Positions 34,249 to 42,749 of a stretch of 64,000 bases of DNA are shown here, piece after piece (within the stretch, counting starts at the first letter, position 1; every line of letters starts with the position of its first letter). The DNA is taken from NCBI RefSeq assembly GCF_049445795.1, contig NZ_JBMSDT010000018.1, forward strand, positions 80,543-144,542, in the 5' to 3' direction. The translations under genes were made by a program, and so were the position numbers. The stretch comes from Larkinella sp049445795 (GTDB taxonomy: Bacteria; Bacteroidota; Bacteroidia; Cytophagales; Spirosomataceae). The notes beneath the pieces were generated by a model that worked only from the letters and a program-made list of their open reading frames with translations, did not search any database and was not told the DNA's origin.

Positions 34249-34872
34249 TTAGGAAGCTGGTTCAGGCTTGAATAAATAATCGCAAATCATCTCCTTGACG
34301 TACTCCATGTGCCGGGTCGCAAATTCCTTGAAGCCCGCTTCGTCAAGGTTGTTGGCCAGCATCGTCATGGGTTTGGATACGAATAGAAACTGGATGTTGG
34401 CAATGATCATCGTCAGAATGTGCTCCGGATCGATGGGCGTGATGGCACCCTGGGCAATGGCGTCCTCGATCTGTTGGTTAAAAATGGATTCCGGCAACTG
34501 TTTCGCCATCCCGACCGTGCCATACATGCGTTCCGGATTTTTGTGCACCTCGTTCATGATGAAGATCGTCAGGTTCGGGTTCTGCATCATCATCTGAAAT
34601 TCGTGGTCCATCAGCCGCGAAATCTTCTCCCGCAGACTAATCGGTTGATTGACAATATCGAGCAGTCCTTCGAAGAGCAACGAGCACAAATCGTTGAAGA
34701 TCGATTGAAACAGCTTTTCCTTGCTCCGGAAGTAATAATTCATCAGGGCGCTGTTGATGCCGGCTTCCTTGGCGATGTCGCGGGTGGTGGTCCCGTCGAA
34801 ACCCTTTTCCAGAAACACTTTTTTGGCAGCTTCCTTAATGCGTTCTTCCGTTGATTCAGTAATGCACTTCAT
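34249..34872 (-). CDS. TetR family regulator, paralogue of the one at 31601
   Basis: A 207-residue regulator of the same length as the protein at 31601-32224 and about two-thirds identical to it by eye. It shares STEERI-EAAK-VFLEKGFDGTT, GINSALMNYYFRSKEKLFQS, HEFQMMMQNP and the C-terminal ICDYLFKPEP. The recognition helix is nearly unchanged, so both should bind the same operator. It sits upstream of the cmoA/ICMT pair on the same strand and probably controls it. No palindrome of this type is seen directly before its own start. Confidence 0.92.
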   Translation of the reverse strand: MKCITESTEERIKEAAKKVFLEKGFDGTTTRDIAKEAGINSALMNYYFRSKEKLFQSIFNDLCSLLFEGLLDIVNQPISLREKISRLMDHEFQMMMQNPNLTIFIMNEVHKNPERMYGTVGMAKQLPESIFNQQIEDAIAQGAITPIDPEHILTMIIANIQFLFVSKPMTMLANNLDEAGFKEFATRHMEYVKEMICDYLFKPEPAS

Positions 34873-35080
34873 GACGGTGGTCGAATAACAATTCGAAGTT
34901 GGTTGTGTAAAAATAACAAATAAAAATGGGAATCGTTTACACGAAAAACCGTTTGGCGGACGGTCTCACTTTTCAGCGCGGTTTTAACGACGATGTTAGT
35001 AGAAAAAAACAGCGAAATACTTACATTGGTATGGACCGGAAAACCATCTATAACAGAAACCGGATTCTGAACGGCAATTC

Positions 35081-36037
35081 ATGGAGTATCGGAAATTAGG
35101 TAAAACCGACCTGAACGTCTCGCTCCTGAGCTTCGGAGCGTCGCCCCTGGGCAATGTGTTTGACGAAACCAACGAAGAAGAAGGCATCCGGGCAGTGCAT
35201 GCCGCCATTGACCAGGGCATTAACTTTTTCGATGTTGCCCCATTCTACGGCGACACCCTGGCCGAAACCCGGCTGGGTAAAGCGCTGAAAACCAAACGCG
35301 ATTCCGTTTATCTGGCCACCAAATGCGGACGCTACGGCAACGGTGTTTTCGATTTTTCGCACGATCGAATCATGCGCAGCATCGACGAATCGCTCGAACG
35401 GCTGCAAACCGATTACGTCGACCTGCTGACCGTCCACGACATCGAGTTCGGCGACCACGAGCAGGTAGTCAACGAAGCGATTCCGGCGGCTCTGAAAATC
35501 AGGGAAATAGGCAAGGCGCGCTACATCGGTTTTTCGGGTTTGCCGGTTCGCTACCTGGCAAAAGTCGCGCGCGAGGTGGATGTCGATACGGTGTTGTCGT
35601 GGGGCCACTACACGCTGCTGGCCGACGAAATCAACGACGAACTGGTGCCGCTTTCGCTCGAAAAAGGATTCGGACTCCTGAATGCGGCCCCGCTCATGCA
35701 GCGGATTCTCTCGGAAGCGCCCATTCCGGTCTGGCAAAGTTCTCCGCAGGCGGTGAAAGAGTTACAGCCGAAACTGATTGCGCTTTGCCGCGAATACGAC
35801 CTGGCGCTGAGCGATGTAGCCCTGAAATATGCCGTCGGTCATCCCGTCATTGCGACCACGATTGTCGGCATGAACGAACAACGGCAGCTTGAACAGAACG
35901 TTCGGGCACTCGACATTCAGATTCCCGGCGAGTTGCTTCAACGCATTCATACCTTGGTTGCTCCAGTCAAAAACCAGTTCTGGTTTGAGGGAAAACCGGA
36001 AAACAACCTTCCGAAAGCAAGCATTCACCATGACTAA
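35081..36037 (+). CDS. aldo/keto reductase, L-fucose/L-galactose dehydrogenase-like
   Basis: A 318-residue NAD(P)-dependent (beta/alpha)8-barrel oxidoreductase. The catalytic tetrad is visible: Asp51 and Tyr56 in FFDVAPFYG, Lys81 in LATKCG and His119 in LLTVHDIEF. The cofactor-binding end includes GMNEQRQLEQNV. The sequence resembles the plant L-galactose dehydrogenase/bacterial L-fucose dehydrogenase branch, which oxidises the C1 of an aldose to a lactone. It is the first of four co-directional genes: zinc dehydrogenase, sugar isomerase-fold protein and rhamnose/fucose mutarotase. Together they suggest oxidative use of a 6-deoxy-sugar such as L-fucose, but a lactonase and a dehydratase are not in the window. 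Confidence 0.9.
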   Translation: MEYRKLGKTDLNVSLLSFGASPLGNVFDETNEEEGIRAVHAAIDQGINFFDVAPFYGDTLAETRLGKALKTKRDSVYLATKCGRYGNGVFDFSHDRIMRSIDESLERLQTDYVDLLTVHDIEFGDHEQVVNEAIPAALKIREIGKARYIGFSGLPVRYLAKVAREVDVDTVLSWGHYTLLADEINDELVPLSLEKGFGLLNAAPLMQRILSEAPIPVWQSSPQAVKELQPKLIALCREYDLALSDVALKYAVGHPVIATTIVGMNEQRQLEQNVRALDIQIPGELLQRIHTLVAPVKNQFWFEGKPENNLPKASIHHD

Positions 36038-37064
36038 ACAACCCGCCCTGGTGCTGGTCGAACCCGGAAAAACCGAGGTTCGCGAGATTGCTATACCGAC
36101 GCCCCAACCCGACGAAGTATTGTTGCAGGTCAACAAAGTCGGTTTTTGCGGAGGGGATCTGAACGGTTTTCGCGGACTGTTTGAATTGCAGGAATACCCG
36201 AATGTGCTGGGCCACGAAGTCGGCGCGACGGTACTGGAAACCGGGGCCGACGTTCCGGCCGATTTTCAGCCGGGGATGCGGGTGACGCTGAACCCGTACC
36301 TGAACTGCGGTCATTGTCTGTCGTGCCGGAAAGGTCGCCCGAATGCCTGCCAGGACAACAAAACGATGGGCGTCCGGCGGCCGGGTGCCATGACCCGGTT
36401 TATCAGCGTGCCGTGGCAGAAATTACATGCGTCTTCCAGGTTATCGGTCCGGGAACTGGCCCTGGTCGAACCGCTGACGGTCGGTTTCCACGCGGCTGCG
36501 CGCGGTCGGGTGTCGGCAGGCGAGAAGGTAGCCGTGATCGGTTGCGGGATTGTCGGCATGGGCGCGGTAGCCTCGGCCGTGCATCGCGGAGCCGAGGTCA
36601 TTGCCATCGACATTGATGATGCCAAAATGCACACGGCCCGGCTGGCGGGTGCGGCCCACACCATCAACACCACGAAGCAGGATTTGCACGAAACCCTGCT
36701 GGAGATCACCGACGGCGACGGCCCCGATGTGATCATCGAAGCCGTTGGCAACCCGATAACCTACCGGGCCGCCGTGGAAGAAGTGGCCTATACCGGGCGC
36801 GTGGTCTACATCGGGTACGCCAAAAAACCGGTCGATTACAACACCGGCACCTTTGTCCGGAAAGAGATTGAAATCCTGGGATCGCGCAATTGCCTGGGCG
36901 ATTTTCCGGATGTCATTCAGTACCTGGAAGCCGGTCGATTCCCGGTCGATGCCGTCATCAGCCGGGTGGTGTCGCTGGACGAATCGGGAGCCGCGCTGGC
37001 CGACTGGTCGGCGAATCCGGGGCCGATTACGAAAATAATGGTCGATTTTGATTCCCTTTCCTGA
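36030..37064 (+). CDS. zinc-dependent alcohol dehydrogenase (sugar acid/polyol type)
   Basis: A 344-residue medium-chain dehydrogenase, starting at the ATG at 36030, which overlaps the stop of the aldo/keto reductase gene by 8 bases. Catalytic zinc ligands lie in KVGFCGGDLNGFRG and VLGHEVGATV. Structural zinc cysteines lie in LNCGHCLSCRKGRPNACQDN. The Rossmann motif is VAVIGCGIVGMGAVASAV followed by AIDIDDAKMHTARLAGA. The closest families are sorbitol, threonine and L-galactonate dehydrogenases. In this operon it probably oxidises a secondary hydroxyl of the sugar acid made by the first enzyme. The exact substrate is inferred only from the neighbours. Confidence 0.9.
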   Translation: MTKQPALVLVEPGKTEVREIAIPTPQPDEVLLQVNKVGFCGGDLNGFRGLFELQEYPNVLGHEVGATVLETGADVPADFQPGMRVTLNPYLNCGHCLSCRKGRPNACQDNKTMGVRRPGAMTRFISVPWQKLHASSRLSVRELALVEPLTVGFHAAARGRVSAGEKVAVIGCGIVGMGAVASAVHRGAEVIAIDIDDAKMHTARLAGAAHTINTTKQDLHETLLEITDGDGPDVIIEAVGNPITYRAAVEEVAYTGRVVYIGYAKKPVDYNTGTFVRKEIEILGSRNCLGDFPDVIQYLEAGRFPVDAVISRVVSLDESGAALADWSANPGPITKIMVDFDSLS

Positions 37065-37067
37065 CGC

Positions 37068-37904
37068 ATGAAATCCGCCGTAACAATTGCTCTGGTGCCA
37101 GAAATCAAAACCGGGCCGTGGATTTACTGGCACGACCTCCAGGCCAGCCTGGCGAAAGCAGCCGCCCTGGGCTTCGATGGGGTTGAATTATTTACGGCCT
37201 CGGCCGATGCTGTCGAGCCCGACCGGCTGTCGAGCTTGCTCGGGGAGTATGGTCTGCGGCTGGCAGCGGTGGGCACCGGGGCTGGGAAAGTGATTCGGGG
37301 CCTGACGCTGACTGATTCTGATCCGGAAGTGCGGGTGCAGGCGGTGGAATTCATTGCCGACATGATAGCGTTCGGCGCGCTGTTCGGGGCTCCGGCCATC
37401 ATCGGTTCCATGCAGGGGAATGCGGTGCCGGGCGTCGAGAAAGAACAGGCGCTGGAATGGCTGGCCGAGGGGCTGAATACACTCGGGAAGCAGGCCGAAG
37501 CGCTCGGTGTCCGGCTGATTTACGAACCGCTGAACCGCTACGAAACCAACCTGATCAACCAGCTCGAAACCGGTGTTCAATTGATCCGGTCGCTGGATAC
37601 CGAAAACGTGGTGTTACTGGCCGATTTGTTTCACATGAATATCGAGGAAGCGTCGCTAGCCGACAGCATCCGGCGGGCGGGCTCGCACCTTGGTCACGTT
37701 CATTTCGCCGACAGCAACCGCCGACCAATCGGCTTCGGACATACCGAACTGAACGGAGTGGTAGCGGCTTTGCGGGAGATCGACTACACCGGTTTTATCT
37801 CAGCCGAAGCCTTCCCCTGGCCCGACCCCGACCAGGCTGCCGGGCAGACGATTCATGCTTTTAATCAGTATTTTAAACCCCGTACCCGTACCCACGGACT
37901 TTAG
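37068..37904 (+). CDS. sugar phosphate isomerase/epimerase family TIM-barrel protein
   Basis: A 278-residue AP-endonuclease-2-type TIM barrel (xylose-isomerase-like family). Likely metal-binding residues are the glutamate in IYEPLNRYETNLINQ, histidine and aspartate in VVLLADLFHMNIEE and HLGHVHFADSNRRPIG, and the late glutamate in GFISAEAFPWPD. It lies 3 bases after the zinc dehydrogenase gene. It could isomerise or epimerise a keto-sugar or sugar acid in the same pathway. Its last residues RTRTHGL and the TAG stop are read from a palindromic repeat (37888-37968), so the natural C-terminus was probably replaced or extended by that element. Confidence 0.85.
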   Translation: MKSAVTIALVPEIKTGPWIYWHDLQASLAKAAALGFDGVELFTASADAVEPDRLSSLLGEYGLRLAAVGTGAGKVIRGLTLTDSDPEVRVQAVEFIADMIAFGALFGAPAIIGSMQGNAVPGVEKEQALEWLAEGLNTLGKQAEALGVRLIYEPLNRYETNLINQLETGVQLIRSLDTENVVLLADLFHMNIEEASLADSIRRAGSHLGHVHFADSNRRPIGFGHTELNGVVAALREIDYTGFISAEAFPWPDPDQAAGQTIHAFNQYFKPRTRTHGL

Positions 37905-37968
37905 TCCGTGTGAGTTTATTTTATCTAATTGGTCATATCAACTCACACGGACTAAAGTCCGTGGGTAC
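37888..37968. repeat. CACGGACTTTAGTCCGTG palindromic element, copy 1
   Basis: The left arm 37888-37915 (GTACCCACGGACTTTAG...) and right arm 37941-37968 (...CTAAAGTCCGTGGGTAC) are perfectly complementary, with a 25-base AT-rich centre. Each arm is itself a hairpin (CACGGACT/AGTCCGTG). The left arm supplies the stop codon TAG (37902-37904) of the upstream gene. Other copies are at 43303, 49782 and 51298. Confidence 0.9.
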
Positions 37969-37983
37969 GCAAACCCCAACAAT

Positions 37984-38325
37984 ATGCAACGATTTTGCCT
38001 TGCCCTCGACCTGATCGACGACCCGGATCTGATTGCTGAATACGAACAATGGCACGCGCCGGGCCACGGTTGGCCGGAAGTCCGGGCGAATGACCTGGCC
38101 GCCGGAGTGCTCGATTTGCAGATTTACCGCACCGGCAACCGGATGGTGATGATTCTGGAAACCGACGACGATTTCACCTTTGAAAAGAAGGCCGAAATGG
38201 ATGCCGTCAACGAGCACGTGCAGCGGTGGGAAGAGCTTATGTGGAAGTTTCAGCATCCGTTGCCCTGGGCCAAACCGGGCCAGAAGTGGGTGCGAATGGA
38301 CCAGATTTTCCAGTTTGAAAAGTAG
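37984..38325 (+). CDS. L-rhamnose/L-fucose mutarotase family protein
   Basis: A 113-residue small alpha/beta-barrel enzyme of the RhaM-like mutarotase family, which interconverts alpha and beta anomers of 6-deoxy sugars. It shows the family pattern: MQRFCLALDLIDDPDLIAEY, EQWHAPGHGWPEV (with the conserved histidine), DLQIYRTGNRMVMILETDDD, and the C-terminal QHPLPWAKPGQKWVRMDQIF. The start is the ATG at 37984; a longer frame reads the palindromic repeat upstream. As the fourth gene of the aldose-oxidation cluster it supports L-fucose or a related deoxy-sugar as the substrate. Confidence 0.9.
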   Translation: MQRFCLALDLIDDPDLIAEYEQWHAPGHGWPEVRANDLAAGVLDLQIYRTGNRMVMILETDDDFTFEKKAEMDAVNEHVQRWEELMWKFQHPLPWAKPGQKWVRMDQIFQFEK

Positions 38326-38333
38326 TATTTTGG

Positions 38334-38643
38334 GATAGGAACACGGATTGGACGGAGGTAACGGATTGAAACAGATAAATCTGTTTTTGATCGGTTAAAT
38401 CTGTCCGATCGCAACGGCGACCCGGCCGTGTTCCTATCTATATTTTGTTTTTCTCCTCCAATAGTCTCCGACCCTTCCATTCTGGAAAAAGCACCCTGCC
38501 GTTTTGATACGGTTTTTCTCCGCTTCGCTTCCTGTTAAAATTATTTTTGAATTTAGAAGTCTGATTATCAGAATTCTAGCTTTCGTCTGCCACGTTCGGA
38601 CTTCTTTTTGCCATTGAGTAGGTATCACTAACAGACCAAGACA
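38334..38643. other. gap before kdp: two inverted repeats
   Basis: GATAGGAACACGG at 38334-38346 pairs with CCGTGTTCCTATC at 38426-38438. A small perfect palindrome ACAGATAAATCTGT at 38371-38384 lies within. A second hairpin, GAAGTCTGA (38556-38564) with TCGGACTTC (38596-38604), is followed by TTTTT and could be a terminator or attenuator before the kdp genes. No gene is seen here; kdpE, which might be expected, is absent. Confidence 0.5.
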
Positions 38644-38727
38644 ATGGAACTGCTTCTGCTCGCCGGTACGGCCCTGATCTGCTTCGCCGTTTTTTACAAA
38701 GCCATCGAATGGTTCGAAAAAATCTGA
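38644..38727 (+). CDS. 27-residue membrane micropeptide upstream of kdpF
   Basis: ATG at 38644 opens a 27-codon frame ending TGA at 38727. It starts with a hydrophobic stretch (MELLLLAGTALICFAVFYKA) and ends in IEWFEKI. It is a plausible single-pass membrane peptide, preceded by GACCAAGACA with only a weak ribosome-binding site. It lies 5 bases before kdpF and has the same size and topology, so it may be an extra regulatory or stabilising subunit of the Kdp complex. It is too short for similarity to be judged by eye. Confidence 0.5.
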   Translation: MELLLLAGTALICFAVFYKAIEWFEKI

Positions 38728-38732
38728 TAACC

Positions 38733-38813
38733 ATGCTAACGCTACTTTTTATTGTCTCGCTTCTGGTTTTTGGCTACATGTTTTACGTGCTGGTCAGACC
38801 CGAAAAGTTTTAA
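38733..38813 (+). CDS. kdpF: K+-transporting ATPase small subunit KdpF
   Basis: A 26-residue peptide, MLTLLFIVSLLVFGYMFYVL followed by VRPEKF, matching the size (29 residues in E. coli), single membrane helix and C-terminal basic/acidic tail ending in F of KdpF. It lies 13 bases before kdpA. KdpF stabilises the KdpFABC complex in the membrane. Confidence 0.85.
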   Translation: MLTLLFIVSLLVFGYMFYVLVRPEKF

Positions 38814-38826
38814 CCTACCTACCACT

Positions 38827-40542
38827 ATGTTTACGGATGGAATGGGCGTGATCGCCATGTACGCCCTTACGGTGCTGCTGGCAATTCCGCTCGGCAAGTT
38901 CATTGCCAAGGTGTACAAAGGCGACCCAAACGCCTTTGATTTTATGGCTCCACTGGAGCGACTGATTTACCGATTGGGGGGAGTTGACCCCAACCGGCAG
39001 ATGAACTGGAAGGAAAACCTCGTGGCCTTGGTCACGATCAACCTGCTTTGGTTCGTATACGGATTCTTCATGCTGTTGTTTCAGGGCAGCTTGCCGCTGA
39101 ACCCTGATGGTAACCCATCGCAGACGCCGGATCTGGCGTTCAACACGGCGATTAGCTTCCTTGTTAACTGCAACCTGCAGCACTATTCCGGCGAGTCGGG
39201 CCTGACGTACCTGACCCAGACGGCGGTGATTATGTTTTTTCAATTTGTTACGGCGGCTACAGGCATGGCAGCTATGGTGCTGGTGTTCAACGCGCTACGC
39301 ACGGAGGTAACCGATAAGCTAGGCAATTTCTACGTGTATTTCGTCAAGTCGATTACGCGCATTCTGTTGCCGCTGTCGCTGGTGGTGGCGCTTATTCTCG
39401 CCTTCAATGGCACACCCGCCAGCTACGAAGGAAAGGATTCCATCGTGACGCTTCAGGGCGATACGGTTGGGGTTTCGCGCGGTCCGGCGGCTGGGATGAT
39501 CGCTATCAAGCAGTTGGGTACCAACGGTGGTGGCTGGTTCGGCGTGAACTCGGCGCACCCGCTGGAAAACCCGAACTACCTGACCAACATGGTCGAAGAC
39601 ATTTCGATTATCCTTATTCCGATTGCGCTGGTGTTTGCGCTGGGGTATTATATTAACCGACGTCGGCTGGCGCTGGTCATCTACGGCGTAATGACGATCG
39701 GCTTCATGCTCCTCTTTTTTCCGTCGCTCTTTGCGGAGATAAGCGGTAACCCGGCCATTTCGCAGCTTGGCGTATCACAGCCGCTGGGCAGTATGGAAGG
39801 TAAAGAAATCAGGCTGGGCGCTGCAGCATCGGCCTACTGGGGCATCACGACAACGGCTACCTCGAACGGGTCCGTTAACGCCATGCACGATTCGATGACG
39901 CCGATCTCGGGCGCTATGCAAATGCTCGACATGATGATCAACGCCTTCTACGGTGGGGTCGGGGTCGGCTTTCTGAACTTCTTCGTGTTCCTGATCGTCG
40001 CCGTGTTCATCTCGGGACTGATGGTCGGCCGGACGCCGGAGTTCCTGGGCCGCAAGGTTGAAGCGCGGGAGATGAAAATCGCATCGCTGATCGCCATTCT
40101 GCACCCGTTCCTGATTCTGGTGTTTACGGCCATATCGTCGTACACGCTGGTGAACATGCCGGATGCGGACTGGGCAGTGAAGCCGGGTAACTGGCTGAAC
40201 AACCCCAGCTTCCACGGGTTCTCGGAGATGCTGTACGAATACACCTCATCGGCGGCCAACAACGGTTCCGGCTTCGAAGGCCTGGGCGACAACAACTTCT
40301 TCTGGAACTTCACCTGTGGTCTGGTGCTGATTCTGGGTCGTTACCTGCCCATTGTCGGGCCGGTGGCGATTGCGGGTCTGCTGGCGCAGAAAAAGTACGT
40401 GCCGGAGTCATCGGGTACGCTGCCTACGGATACGGGTACGTTTGGTCTGGTGACGTTCGCCGTTATCTTCATCATCGCGGCCCTATCGTTCTTCCCGGCG
40501 CTGGCCCTGGGGCCGCTGGCCGAATACTTCTCTTTAAAATAA
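38827..40542 (+). CDS. kdpA: potassium-transporting ATPase channel subunit KdpA
   Basis: A 571-residue inner-membrane subunit of KdpFABC that binds and translocates K+ and belongs to the superfamily of K+ transporters. The start is the ATG at 38827 (MFTDGMGVIAMYALTVLLAI). Conserved pore and signature regions include FNTAISFLVNCNLQHYSGES, TNGGGWFGVNSAHPLENPNY and YTSSAANNGSGFEGLGDNNF, each matching a selectivity-filter repeat. About ten hydrophobic segments are visible. It is followed at 55 bases by kdpB. GC and codon use look host-like. Confidence 0.97.
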   Translation: MFTDGMGVIAMYALTVLLAIPLGKFIAKVYKGDPNAFDFMAPLERLIYRLGGVDPNRQMNWKENLVALVTINLLWFVYGFFMLLFQGSLPLNPDGNPSQTPDLAFNTAISFLVNCNLQHYSGESGLTYLTQTAVIMFFQFVTAATGMAAMVLVFNALRTEVTDKLGNFYVYFVKSITRILLPLSLVVALILAFNGTPASYEGKDSIVTLQGDTVGVSRGPAAGMIAIKQLGTNGGGWFGVNSAHPLENPNYLTNMVEDISIILIPIALVFALGYYINRRRLALVIYGVMTIGFMLLFFPSLFAEISGNPAISQLGVSQPLGSMEGKEIRLGAAASAYWGITTTATSNGSVNAMHDSMTPISGAMQMLDMMINAFYGGVGVGFLNFFVFLIVAVFISGLMVGRTPEFLGRKVEAREMKIASLIAILHPFLILVFTAISSYTLVNMPDADWAVKPGNWLNNPSFHGFSEMLYEYTSSAANNGSGFEGLGDNNFFWNFTCGLVLILGRYLPIVGPVAIAGLLAQKKYVPESSGTLPTDTGTFGLVTFAVIFIIAALSFFPALALGPLAEYFSLK

Positions 40543-40597
40543 TTGATTCGATACGTTGTCCATTCTGAGGCAGGTATCGAACACAACGAATAAAAAA

Positions 40598-42679
40598 ATG
40601 GCAAAGCAATCTTCTCCTTCGCTCTTCCAGCGCGAGCTCGTTGGAACGGCCATACGGGAGTCATTCACGAAACTCAACCCGGCGGTCCTGATCAAAAATC
40701 CGGTCATGTTCACCGTCGAAATCGGTACGGTGGTGATGCTCCTGGTGACCATTTACATTGCGCTGTCGGGTGATACAACGCAGGGGTCACTGGGGTACAA
40801 CATCATCATTACCCTGGTTTTATTCATTACTATTCTGTTCGCCAACTTCGCTGAGGCAATTGCCGAAGCGCGGGGGAAAGCCCAGGCCGAATCGCTCCGC
40901 AAAACGCGGGAGGAAACGCCGGCTAAGGTGATTCGCCCGGTGGGCCAGATGAAACTCGATGAAATCGAAGTCATTCCGTCGTCGCGGCTCAAGAAAGGCG
41001 ATGTCTTCGTCTGCGAAACGGGCGATATCATTCCGTCGGACGGCGAAATCATCGAGGGTTTAGCTACCATCGACGAATCGGCCATCACGGGGGAATCCGC
41101 GCCGGTCATCCGGGAAGCGGGCGGTGACCGTTCGTCGGTAACGGGTGGTACGAAAGTGCTTTCCGACAAAATCAAGGTGCTGGTGACGACCCAGCCAGGC
41201 GAATCGTTCTTAGACAAGATGATTGCGCTGGTGGAAGGGGCCAGTCGGCAGAAAACGCCGAACGAGATCGCCCTGACGATTCTGCTGGCAGGCTTTACGC
41301 TGATTTTTATCATCGTCTGCGTTACGCTACAGCCGTTCGCCGAGTACGCCAACACATCCATCACCATCGCGGCCCTGATTTCGCTGTTCGTCTGTCTGAT
41401 TCCGACAACCATCGGCGGACTGCTGTCAGCCATCGGTATCGCGGGGATGGACCGGGCGCTCCGGGCCAATGTTATCGCCAAGTCAGGTCGGGCCGTCGAA
41501 ACGGCGGGCGACATCGATACGCTGCTGCTCGACAAAACGGGTACGATCACGATCGGTAACCGAAAGGCGACCAACTTCTATCCGGCTCCGGGCATCAACC
41601 AGACCGATATGGTACGGGCGAGTGCGCTGAGTTCATTGGCCGATGAAACACCGGAAGGTAAGTCAATTGTAGAGTTGGCAGGAGCGGACGTTACGCGGTC
41701 GCTGTCCATTGAGGGAGCGACGCTCATCAAGTTCACGGCCGAGACGCGGTCGAGTGGTATTGACCTGCCAACCCGTCTGAACGGGAATGCCCAGACCACC
41801 GACGTAATCCGCATTCGCAAAGGGGCGGTTGACTCTATCCGGGCGATGGTCGAGCGGGCGGGCAATGTGTTTCCGGTCGAAACGGACAAGAAGGCGAAGG
41901 AGATTGCTGCCAACGGGGGGACTCCGCTGGTAGTGGCCGAAAACGACATCGTGAAAGGCGTTGTTGAGTTGCAGGATATTATCAAACCGGGTATTCAGGA
42001 ACGATTCCAGCGGCTGCGCCGGATGGGTGTAAAAACGGTGATGGTAACGGGCGACAACCCGCTGACAGCCAAGTTTATCGCTGAAAAAGCCGGAGTTGAT
42101 GATTTCATTGCCGAGGCCAAGCCGGAAGACAAAATGAACTACATTCGGCACGAACAGACCGGTGGTAAGCTCGTTGCCATGATGGGCGATGGTACCAACG
42201 ACGCACCCGCGCTGGCCCAGGCCGACGTAGGTGTGGCCATGAACAGTGGTACGCAGGCGGCCAAGGAGGCCGGTAACATGGTGGACCTCGACAACGACCC
42301 GACCAAACTGATTGAGGTGGTTGAGATTGGCAAGCAGTTGCTGATCACCCGAGGTACGCTGACCACCTTCTCGATAGCCAACGACGTTGCGAAGTATTTT
42401 GCCATCGTTCCGGCCCTGTTCATCAGCTCGATTCCGGCGCTGCAAAGCCTGAATATCATGCGGTTGAACAGCCCCGAGTCGGCGATCCTGTCGGCGGTCA
42501 TCTTCAACGCGATCATCATACCGGTGCTGATTCCGCTGGCCCTGCGTGGGGTAGAATACAAGCCCATTGGAGCCTCTGCCTTACTGCGCCGAAACCTGTT
42601 TATTTACGGTCTTGGCGGTCTGGTAGCGCCGTTTGTTGGTATTAAGTTACTTGACTTGATTGTAGGATTGTTTGTGTAA
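40598..42679 (+). CDS. kdpB: potassium-transporting ATPase P-type catalytic subunit KdpB
   Basis: A 693-residue P-type ATPase. The start is the ATG at 40598 (MAKQSSPSLFQRELVGTAIR). Motifs: IDESAITGESAPV (actuator TGES), LLLDKTGTITIGNRKATNFY with the phosphorylated Asp312, the nucleotide-binding domain with SSGIDLP, and the hinge MVTGDNPLTAKFI and MMGDGTNDAPALAQADVGVA. It couples ATP hydrolysis to K+ uptake by KdpA. Normal length. Confidence 0.97.
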   Translation: MAKQSSPSLFQRELVGTAIRESFTKLNPAVLIKNPVMFTVEIGTVVMLLVTIYIALSGDTTQGSLGYNIIITLVLFITILFANFAEAIAEARGKAQAESLRKTREETPAKVIRPVGQMKLDEIEVIPSSRLKKGDVFVCETGDIIPSDGEIIEGLATIDESAITGESAPVIREAGGDRSSVTGGTKVLSDKIKVLVTTQPGESFLDKMIALVEGASRQKTPNEIALTILLAGFTLIFIIVCVTLQPFAEYANTSITIAALISLFVCLIPTTIGGLLSAIGIAGMDRALRANVIAKSGRAVETAGDIDTLLLDKTGTITIGNRKATNFYPAPGINQTDMVRASALSSLADETPEGKSIVELAGADVTRSLSIEGATLIKFTAETRSSGIDLPTRLNGNAQTTDVIRIRKGAVDSIRAMVERAGNVFPVETDKKAKEIAANGGTPLVVAENDIVKGVVELQDIIKPGIQERFQRLRRMGVKTVMVTGDNPLTAKFIAEKAGVDDFIAEAKPEDKMNYIRHEQTGGKLVAMMGDGTNDAPALAQADVGVAMNSGTQAAKEAGNMVDLDNDPTKLIEVVEIGKQLLITRGTLTTFSIANDVAKYFAIVPALFISSIPALQSLNIMRLNSPESAILSAVIFNAIIIPVLIPLALRGVEYKPIGASALLRRNLFIYGLGGLVAPFVGIKLLDLIVGLFV

Positions 42680-42686
42680 ATATTTA

Positions 42687-42728
42687 GTCGTCAGTCACTA
42701 GCGCGGAGATTAACGAATGACTGACGAC
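42687..42728. repeat. inverted repeat in the kdpB-kdpC gap
   Basis: GTCGTCAGTCA at 42687-42697 pairs with TGACTGACGAC at 42718-42728. TTTAGTC just left of it and GACTAAA at 42740-42746 extend the symmetry. It occupies most of the 70 bases between the two genes. Confidence 0.6.
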
Positions 42729-42749
42729 CATTGACCAGTGACTAAAACT

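Noticed and set aside
36314..36751. Long antisense and alternate frames over the zinc dehydrogenase, SusC and other GC-rich genes
   Set aside because: High-GC third positions leave shadow frames open. None has family motifs, and each is covered by a well-supported gene.
38500..38643. Sigma-54 promoter upstream of kdp
   Set aside because: I looked for GG-N10-GC with the right context and found no convincing match.
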